Origin: JAJVIP01 sp964405835
GTDB taxonomy: Bacteria > Elusimicrobiota > Elusimicrobia > F11
DNA length: 13,078 nucleotides
NCBI GenBank assembly: GCA_964405835.1
Contig: CAYOPN010000055.1
Location: 1 to 13,078, forward strand
Direction of reading: 5' to 3'
The notes beneath the pieces are model-generated. The model was not told where the DNA came from. It did not search any database and saw nothing but the letters and a program-made list of their open reading frames with translations. Shown piece after piece: positions 1-9,700 of the stretch; within the stretch, counting starts at the first letter, position 1; the number at the start of each line of letters is the position of its first letter. The translations under genes were made by a program, and so were the position numbers.

Positions 1-779
1 CCACCACGAGGAACGATCATCACACTGCCGTCTTGCGACGACGCGTGCGGAATCACAAGGAACGAGGCTTCAACTTGAAATTTTTTTGCAATGACGGCCG
101 AAGTCGTTACACCACCGTTCGAACTGCAGGACGCATTGGAGACAATACGTTCAGGGGTCCCACCCGCGAACAGCACTTCACCGTCGTTCACGCCCAACAC
201 CATGGTTTCGATGCCTTCGCCTTTCGGCGGCGCGCCAAGCACAACGGTCTGCGCTCCCGCTTCAAGGAAAGGCGAGACGTTCTTGTTGTCGAGCGCCGTG
301 CCGGACGCTTCGGTCATCGATTCGATGTTCAGCGCTTTAAACGGTAAATGCTTTACGTTCTCACCGCGTGCGTTGAAGTACAACGTGCGGGTGATGCGGC
401 CATGGGCTTCCACTTCCAGCCATTCAAGTTTCTTTTCACCGACAGGGTTTTCTTTCGTTGCCCAAACTTTCTCCCATCCCGGGTCCATCTTATCGAACAA
501 ACGAAAATACTCTTCCGCATAGGCGCGCTCGTCCGCGCCCAGCCCCGCGTAATTACCGATCTTTACGCGACGGATGGCACGGAAGTCCACCGGCCTTTTG
601 CCGTAGATACTGTCGGTCTTATGCAACTCCACAAGCCCTTCCAAATTCGTTTCGTTGGTCCCCTCTTTATAACGGAGACCGTTCATGGCTTTCAGAATAA
701 AGCGTGGATCACGCCACATACGCTCTGCGTCCTGCCGGCCGGTGCGGCCGGGACCGTTGATCGCAACGGAGACCGGAGC
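1..779 (-). other. gap: Glyceraldehyde-3-phosphate dehydrogenase domain, divergent, truncated by window edge (residues 4032-4290+)
   Basis: GAPDH interconverts glyceraldehyde-3-phosphate and 1,3-bisphosphoglycerate, the substrate of the adjoining PGK. The Rossmann start reads VSVAINGPGRTGR (N4039), against the usual VGINGFGRIGR. Then come TDSIYG (4086-4091; usual YDSVHG), EASGTALD, the FLEAGAQTVVLGAPPKG segment, VLGVND, and the active site SNASCSSN with Cys4249. His4276 lies exactly 27 residues after that Cys, matching the Cys149/His176 pair of classical GAPDH. Odd points: the position of the NAD-selecting Asp32 (normally in VNDL) reads MNGL, with Gly4065; the stretch between the Rossmann start and the Cys is about 60-70 residues longer than usual, with the extra sequence around 4095-4180; the second Cys of the usual SCTTNC is Gly. 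The barrel-like catalytic half continues outside the window, so the remaining phosphate-site residues cannot be judged. Divergent but apparently retaining the catalytic pair. Confidence 0.88.
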
Positions 780-3700
780 ATCCAAGAAAATTTCGTCGCG
801 TTTGCGGGCGAAGCGGGGCTTGTTGCCGTACGAGCGCACGCCGCGAACAATTTTTCCGGAGCGCCACCAAGCGTTGGAATGCTTCTTTACCAACCGGTCA
901 ATGACCGGCAAGGCTTTGCCTTTGAGCACCGCCAGAGAAGCGCCGCCGCCCGTCGAAACGTGCACGCGGCCTTTCTTTACGCTGGGTTTGTCGCGCAAAT
1001 TGAATGTATCGAGCGCCGCGGCCGAATCGCCGCCGCCCACCACCCATTGGCCCTTGCCTTCATTCACAATGGCTTCGGCCACGGCTTTGGTCCCACGACC
1101 ACCATGCGGGAAATCTTTCTGATTATCAAAGATGCCCATCGGGCCATTCCACACGCCGAACGCGGCCGATTTCGCCACTGCTTTAAATTCTTCCGTTGCC
1201 AAAGGACCAATGTCGATCGCAATGCCTTTTATATTGAACCCAGTAATAATCTGGCCGGCGTCGTCCATCACGCGAATAACAAGCGGCTGGCCATTGGCGT
1301 CCACCGCGCTCGTCGTCAGGTCTTTCGGAAGCAGGACTTTTACGCCTTTGGCGCGGGCCTCTTGGAGTAATTTCTTGGCCACCAACAGCGTCGGACCTCT
1401 TTCAACCAATGATTTTCCAAGATCGAGCTTCTTGCCCTGCAGCTCTGCTTCGGCGGTGAGCATTGTGTTGGCCATGGCGCCGCCGATCGCGATCACATCA
1501 CCTTTCTGCATCTTGTTCAAAATCTCTTTCAACTCCACTTTGTCCGCCACTTTCGCACCGCCCACCAACAACAGGAACGGATGCGCCGGCACGCTGCGGG
1601 CCGCGGTCAGTTTTTTCATTTCTTCGATCATGAGGAACCCGGCCGCGTGCGGTTTGTCGAACGAATAACCGGCCATCGACGCGTGCGCGCGTTCCGCCGC
1701 GCCGAACGCGTCGATCACGACCGCGTCCGCGCGTCCGTAAAGTGCGTTGGCAAACGCCGCATCGGCTTTTTCTTCTTCTTTGTCGAAACGTACATTCTCG
1801 CGCAGCACCACGCGGTTCTTGGAGGATGCGATCAATTTGTCGATCTCGAGACCGGCCACCGCGAACGGGTTTTCTTTCGATTTTATGAGCGCAGGCAGCA
1901 TCGTGACGTCTTCACCGAGCAATTCGGCCAAACGTTTGGCCACCGGCGTCAGCGAAAATTGCGGCGTCACTTTGCCATCCGGACGTCCAAGATGGCTGTT
2001 CAGCACAATGCGCTTCGCGCCTTTCTTCAACAGATAACGGACCGTCGGCAACGCGCGCTGGATGCGGTAGTCGTCGGTGATGTTGCCGTTTTTGTCGAGC
2101 GGCACATTGAAGTCCACGCGCACGTGGATTTCTTTGCCGCGCACCATTTTCACACGGGCCAAATCTTTCGGTGAGAAATAATCGCCGTTAAGAGTTATGC
2201 GATTCCAATACCAGCGTGAAACAAGGACCAGGATCAGCACGCCCGCCGCAATCAAACCAGCGGTCAACGGTTCCACCATCAACCACTCCGGCCATTTCAT
2301 GGAGATTTCCGGCAATGTCTCCCAAATATCTTGCGGATGAGACGTGATGAGCAGGACCGGCGACGCGATGATCGCGTACACAACCAAACGGACCGGCACG
2401 CGCGGTAAGCTGAAGGAAATCGACGGCAGCGAGAACGGCAGCGCAAACGAGAACCGGTACGGCGTCGCCGACGGATGCCAGGTGGTCAGGCGGTTAAAGG
2501 CATTAATAAAGACCGTCGAGTAACGCCATTTGCGGGCCGTTTCGCGCAGCGTGGAATTGCGCGATCCATCGATGAGCTGGTGACGCGTGATCGTGTAATT
2601 ATCGCGCATGGTGAGAATGCGTTCGATTTCCATCTGATGTTGGAGCAGTTCGCGCAATAGATAGAAATCACGCGGATCAACGTCCACGTCCGTGCGGCGG
2701 TTCAAAATAATGTCCTGGGCCAGGCGCGCAACGACATAACCATCGACGGGCATTTTACCGCCGTTGCGGACTTTGTCCTGCATCAGCTTATAGAACCCAC
2801 TGCCGAGAAACGCCTCTTCGTACGCGCGACCGGTCGACGCCAAGGTGGAAATTTCCATGAAGCGGTCATACGCCCACGTTCCAGCCAGCGCGTTGTTCGC
2901 AATACGCGCAACGCCTTCCCGGGAAATCTCAAAAATAATGCGATCGCCGTCCATTCGCGCCACGCCGCCCAACAATTCGGCGATCTCGTTAAAGAATGGG
3001 CCGGAAATGCTTTCGAGACCCATTGGCACGGCCATCTCGTAACGGAACCCGTTGCCAGCTTCATGGTCGGTGTCCGTGTTCGACATCAGGGTGCGGAGCT
3101 CCTGGATAAAAATGGCGTAGGTACGGACCATGAGCGGCTCGATGTTGTAACGCCGGTTGATGAATTGGCGATTGGCTTCTTCATTCACGGCGTCACGGTA
3201 AGAATTGCGGTCGTCGCGGGTCTGCAGGCGCGGTGTGAGTTGAACGTTGAGACCGTCTTCTGTCCGGACCGAGATCGGCCCTTCCGATGCGAAGGGGACC
3301 AGGTCTTCAAATGCGAGGCGGTACAATTGCCGCACAACGCGCAGGCCTTGTTCGGTGGGATTTCCCCTCCGATCGAACACGCGCGAACGGTATTTGTCCG
3401 GCAATGTGTTCCCTTTGACGACCAGCTCGTTCAGTACGTCGGACGGCGAAACGATCCCGTTAAAAATTCCGGTGAGCACACGCGACGGATCTTGCTTGCG
3501 GTTCTCAATCGTTTCCCAGATGGTGCGCGTGATCAAATAATCATCGAAGGATTCAACGCGCATCTTGGTCAGGTGGCTGGTGACGAATTCGCGCCGTGCT
3601 GATACGCTGGAACGGAATGGAATGACGGTGTCGTGGTCGATCTTTCCTTTCTCGGGGCGGTAGGACATCTTGCGCGGATTTTTTCCTTCGGCCACCGCTC

Positions 3701-6700
3701 TGTTCATGGCATCGAGGATGCGTTGCGCTTCACCCGGATTCGCCGAGAGCCAGGCGGCCCAGCTCATCAAATGCGCGGGGACCATCGCGTGCACCGGTTT
3801 GCCGTCTTGTTGCGCTTCGTTGATCACTTCGAGCACGTAGACCACCGTGCGCAGCCAATCGTATTGGTACGCACCGTCGATCTCGATTTGCTCGTCGAAC
3901 GCCAACATCGGTGGAAGATAAATACCTTTCGCGAAGTTCTCGGAGAATTTCCAACGGTCCCCGGGCTTATCGGCGTTGGCAAGCTTCACCGCTTCCACGT
4001 ATTGGTAATAACGGAACATGGTCTTAAACGGCCACGCTTGCCGGAAGAAATAGGCCTTCTGGCGTTTGATCTCGATGCCCGTGTTATAAAGCTTTCCGAT
4101 CAAGAAATTGAATAGAGGGAACGCCACGAGACGTCGAACAAAGGGATTAATGGCCACACTATTGAAGAAATAGACGGCGTTGCCACCGGCCGGCGCAATG
4201 CCCATGTCACCGGCGAACCGTTTGTAGTCGAGGATTTCTTCGACCTCACGGCCGTTCGGCCGGCCCATCGTATCCAAGAAATATTCCGGGGCGACAATGC
4301 GTTCGTCTTGCGGAATGGCTTTTAAGAGGTCCGCGTAATCGTCTTGTTGCGCGGCCTCAAACCCCACCGCGTAGGGATGCCAATTGATTTTGACCGCTTT
4401 GGAGTCGCGCGATTTCAAATTTCTTTCTTGTGGCAGGTCGACCACGACGCCGGCGAGCGGATTCGCCAGGTTGAGCGCCGGTTTCGACATCTGCGGCGCG
4501 AGCGGCATGCTGTCTTTCATGTCCACCCAGTTGTCTTCAATAATGCGTGCAAAAATCTTCTTGTTGGCCCTCTTGTCGTCGAACAAGCCGTAATCCTGGA
4601 ACGTGCGGTCCGTGAAAATGCCGCGCAGCGCGCCCAGATGGACCACCAGCCACTTGAGGGTCGGCGCACTGTAGAAATAACCCGCCAAACCCGTGCGGCG
4701 CTCTTTGTCGGACTGCTTGTTGTCGTCCGGGTCCCAACTGCGCTTGAGACGGCCGCCGAACACGCGCTCACCACGGCGAGCGATGTCGCCCTTCAAATTG
4801 TATTGGGAAATCGCCATTTTGACCGGAAGCGGGAACCATTTGTACGGGAACCAGGGCGCCACAAAACGGGACCACAAACGCAGCACACGCTGTGAGAACC
4901 ACCATAAAAACCCGAATTGTGTGACCAGTTTTTCGCCAAGCAGGCCGATCTGCGTGCGTGTTTTATGAGGAGCTTTTAATACGTTGTCGGCTTCGTTGGG
5001 ATGGTCGACGAAAAACAGCGTGCGGCGCTGGGATTCCACGGAACGAACGAAATAATGCGTGTCGCTCGCTTTGCGCCGACCGTCTTTCTTGCGGATCGTG
5101 TTTTGCGCGTTCTTGATCACGTACTTGGTGTTGTTGGCGGCGGCGACGGAGGCGGTCAGGTTCATACGCCAAAGCAAGTCTTTGCGCGGACCGTCGCGCA
5201 TACGTTGGATGCGCGCTATCTGAATATTGTTCGCGAGCGGCTCATCGAGGCCGATCAACGGATTGGTACCTCCCGCCGACACCTGCCGAGCGTATTGTTT
5301 CTCAAAATATTGATGGAGCTGTGTTCCACGCAATTGCTCAACAAGAAGCGATGCCACGCCACCGGTGATGCCGATGACCACTTGCTCTCTTCCTTCAATG
5401 AGCTCACGGCGTATTGTCAGGATGCCAAACGGGCTGATGCGCGCAAGCTCTTCCAATGCCGGCACAAAGGCCTGGTCCGCATTTCCCAAATTAAATTCCA
5501 ACTGACCCAGGCGGGCATCGGACGTATCTCCGGCGGCCCCCGCGTTTTGAATTCCTTCCCATCCGACGGCCGCGCCGCGAATGATGCGGCCAATGCTCTC
5601 CGACATCATTGGTTCATAAACTTCATAAAAAAGTCCCAACAGCTGCACGTCATCGGTGGTGACCATTGGAGAATGACGCGGGGCCCGGCTCAACCCTTGT
5701 TTTTCATCGATCCATTCAAATACTTCAGCCCAGTCCGCCACAAAGGGTGCGCGTTCCCCATCCGGAAGCAATTCAACCGGTGCGCGCCTGACCCGTTCTT
5801 CCAACGCGCCTTTGAGTGTCTCTTCGAACTGCAGTTTGACTTTGGATTTTGGTTTCGGTCCAAATCCGAAGAGACGCAAAATCCAAAAGAAGAAGCGTTT
5901 AAACCAGCCGCGACGCGGGGTTTCCGGCGTTTGAAGCTTTTTCAAAAAATCCAAGACCTGTTTTAAATCTTCCAACTCCACCCGGGGGTCCGGGTCTGAC
6001 TTGACCGACGGATTAATGACATGTACGTGGACCTTGGCCTTCAGCGTGCGCTGGAACGTCGTGGTCTTTGACGGAGCGCGGCGGCCTTCTATTTGGAAGG
6101 ACGAATTGGCGTAATGATCGGCACCTTCCAAATTGTTGAAGGACATCGCATAACGTAATTTATAAATGACGCGCTCAAGCTTGGCGGGATCGGAAATCAG
6201 TTGTTGGCGGCCCGGACCATCGATCAAATATTGGCCGCTCAAGTTGGAGAGCACGTCGTTAGCGACGACCGCCGGGATGTGCTCCGTGTAAAAAACATTG
6301 TCCATGAGCCCGCGGACCCACGTGTCATTGGGCCAACGCGCATCGGCGTTCACCAAAATCTTCTCGACAATGTCTTGGTCATCGAGCAGGTCGGCCGGCA
6401 AAGCCAAAACACCTTTGCGCAATGATGCGATGGCGTTTTGAAGCATTTCGGGAAGTTTCCCGATCACTTGGTCGGCATAAAACCGGCGCGTGGAACCTGG
6501 CGCCGTTTCCACGCCCACCTTGTCCATGGTCTGCTCCCGCTTCAAATCATTCCAGGAAGGGGTATAAGCGGGTCCGCCGCGCAAGATTTTTTCCGCCGTT
6601 TGCGGATGGGCCAGAAACTGGGACACCAGCGGGACCATTGTCGCCGGCACGTACATGTGGACCGTGCTTTCTTTCGGATCAAAATCTTTTTCGCCAAGCC

Positions 6701-9700
6701 AGTTGTAGCGCAGGAAGAGTTCCGCCAACACAGCCGACAAATACACTTCTTCGTTGTAACCCTGGCGGTAAGACGACAGCGGGTCCGACATTTCGTACCA
6801 CACCGGGCGGAAAAGACCCACCGAAAGGTCGGCCCCTTCTTTCGTAAGCCGGTTCAATTGATAGACCTGATAGGCGGATTTAAGACCTTCGACGAACGGT
6901 TCTCCCGGACCGACGGTCCGGCGCATGATCCAGGCGCCCAGCCGCGTGTTCGCGAACTGATACAGGTCGACGTCATGCTCTTGGGTGCGTAAGTAATAAG
7001 GATTAAGTCCGTCCAAGTCGGGAATATGCGGGTGTTGGCGATTGAGCGAGATCAGATATTGGACCTGCTGGGAAATTTCTTCGTAATTCTTGAGGCGGAA
7101 TTTGCGGGCAACCTCTTCAGCGCTGAATTTTCGTTGGCCGGTCTTGGCGAGAAACTCTTCTTCTTCCTTCACCATCCGGTCGTACCACGGTTGGCCTTTA
7201 AGGCCGATCTCGAGGCCGTGCACCACAATGTTTAACTTCTCGCCTTTCGGACCGATCTCGTAAACGGGGACGCTGACGCCGGTGATGGCGTTGTTGGTGG
7301 GCCCTTCGGCACGTTTGAGTTTATCGGGCGGCGCCATCTGCGGGCGTAACTCCATCATCAACTCGCCCAAAATGGTGTTGAAGCGTGCCATCCATTCCGG
7401 GGTGCGGTTGTGCGCAGAAGGCCAGTTGGAAAGACGAAGCTGCGAACCAAAATGGTTAATAAAGTCAGTGGGGTTTGCATAATTGCGGTCGTTGGTCAAA
7501 AGGTCCGCGAGAATTTTTCCGGCGGACGTTTTATCGGCTTCAGCGCGCACTCCATTGTTGAGCCTTGCGGCCTTATCGGCGGCCGCTTCCCAAATTTGGC
7601 GTTTCAACCTCGAAGCTGCATTGAACGATTGGATTATGGGACCGATGAGCGGCGTACCTTCAAACCGGCGGAAGAAATTTCCTGTGGAGGCAATCGGATG
7701 ACGGACCGTGCTCCACAATTTAAGACCAACCAAGCGCAGCGCGATGGACGAGAACACCCACATGTCGCGCAGGGAGTTTCCGCGGACCACTTTTCCCCAT
7801 AGAGCTTTCTGATAGGCGGGCCAGAAGTCGAAATAGATTTCGCTCAGCAACGAATAGGTGAACGGATTTAAAATGACGGAGAAAGCGGCAACAACAATTG
7901 CGATGATAGTCAGCCCAAAATAAAGCCCAATCCAATAAATCAACAAGGTCGGCGCCGCAATATTGACTGCGTAAATCGTCAACAGCACCGCGTGATTAAT
8001 TATCGCGCGCGACGTAACCGGTTGGTTTCGCGATTGAAGACGCGCGCGGACCGCGAACAAAAATAAACCCGCAGCGGCCGCCGCGATGATGTACCAACCG
8101 GTCCACACAGCCGAAACAGCGGCGGTGGTCTGACTGGCCATTTGTGCCGCTTGGCCCGTGAACGACGTGTCCTGCGGGGATGCCACGAGTGGATAAAGCA
8201 TGATCAGGATAAGCGGAGTGATCCAACGCAAAATGCCGGTGGTGCGGAGACGGCGAAGGATACTCGTCCGGTCTTGCGCTTCCACATCAATTGCGCTCGG
8301 CGCGTAGTTTTTGCCTTCCTGAAGGACCCTTTCAATTTGGGCCGGGTGGAGCAGCAAGTCCGCCACTTCGGCGACGTCCCGCCAATCGCCATAAACAATC
8401 ATGCGCTCCGGCGCATCGGTCCGTTCCGACACCAAATCCAATTCCTGAGCGCCCTTGGCATTGGCATAGCGAAGGATGCCTGCGTTCCGGTCGCCGCGGC
8501 GCGTCAGAACGGTCGCCCGGTACATCGAGCTGGCCACCGCGGGTTCAAACGCGCCGGTCGACGCAAGCTGATACGTCTCCATCAAATGATCGAACCAAGA
8601 GCGGCCCGGCAACTTCGTCGCGGAAAGCGCGGCCACATCGGTCGCTGCAAAACGGAACGTGACATTATCTTCCGCTACGGAAATAAAATTGCCCCCCAAC
8701 GCCCGGGAAAAAAGCTCCAGGGACGGGACCATACTGCGCCCAAGCCCTGAGATAGGGAATGTGTAGACCACCGCTCCGGCACCGGCCGCGGTGGGATCAA
8801 ATGTTTGGATGTGGCCGGCCAATTTCCTGAAGATGGGAACCAACGATTTAATGGCCAAGGGCTCCAACGTGTAACGGTGCTGAATGAATTCCCCCCAATT
8901 TTCGGAATCAAAGGACCCGGCGTAATTCAAAACGTCGAGGTTAAAGTCGATCCCACGGACCCGGTTTCCCTGAACAAGTTTGTTTAGTGAGGTAACCCTA
9001 AAATCACGGTTGTCACCCAACTGCTGGCGACGGACCCCGATGCGGGCCGATACGGGCTCCGCGTCTTCCCAGAGTTGGACGCCGTGAAATTCGAATATGG
9101 TGCCATTGTGTTTGAATTCGATGACGTTCTCACCATTGATAATTTTCATGCGCGCGGCTTTGCGTCGAACTTCCACCGGGATCTGCGAATACAATTGCAC
9201 GGCCACGCGGTGCATCATTTCGGGATCTTTGCGAATGTCCGCAATATCTTCGGCGGTCAGGAATTTATCGGCTTGGAGGCGTGCAAAAATATCGTCAGGT
9301 GAAACGATGTTTGAGAAAAGGTCCGTCAATTTCTCCGGCGCATTTTTTCCCCGGAGGTTCAGAGAATTCATCACGAGGTCCGTGACCTCCGCATCGGCAA
9401 AGGTGGCCTTCACAACTTTCGCAAACCCGTTTGATGGATTTTTTCCAATCAATGGATCAGTGACCATCGAAAGCAGCGCGGCCTGCGAGGTTTCACGGCC
9501 GACGTGGTCCACTTTCGATTCCTGACGGATACGGTCGGCATCGGGATAATAAGCCGATCCCATGGACAGAACGTTATCGATCTCGGTCGGGTTTTCGGCC
9601 AACAGAATCGCGGTGCGGTATTCAGACAAGGGCACAAACAACGTGGCCTGTGGCTCCACGGTGCTGAGCACCGATTTCACTTTTAATGCGGTCCGCATTC

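Larger units (their letters stand above)
2403..7862 (-). other. Central region of unknown function (residues 1671-3490)
   Basis: About 1820 residues with no motif I recognise: no P-loop, glycosyltransferase signature, peptidase triad or obvious tandem repeat. It is rich in Arg, Tyr, Trp, Phe and in acidic residues, with long predicted helical stretches, and reads as a folded protein rather than low-complexity linker. Three short aromatic/basic hydrophobic patches occur (about 2323-2338, 2652-2685 and 2911-2930). Membrane hairpins on both sides predict a cytoplasmic location. It probably holds several domains; candidate boundaries are the Pro/Lys-rich stretch near 2335-2345 and the patches named above. 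Assigning a function would be guesswork. Confidence 0.5.

Noticed and set aside
348..1370. Plus-strand open frame of 340 codons
   Set aside because: It is antisense to the unmistakable PGK-GAPDH coding sequence; its translation is rich in His, Arg and Phe, has no recognisable motif and looks like a codon-bias shadow.
2160..2282. A gene boundary between a membrane protein and a separate pgk
   Set aside because: The minus-strand frame reads through as continuous sense codons from the membrane helix (LILVLVSRWYW) into the kinase. The TAA seen at first reading around 2190 is in another frame.
4517..4774. Short minus-strand frames overlapping the giant gene in other phases (also 7720-7935, 7996-8226, 8204-8398, 12605-12835)
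   Set aside because: All are out of frame with the giant gene, lack motifs, and would require overlapping genes for which there is no supporting signal.
5001..5966. Plus-strand open frame of 321 codons
   Set aside because: It lies opposite the uninterrupted giant frame, has no recognisable motif, and its Arg/His/Phe-rich composition is typical of antisense reading.
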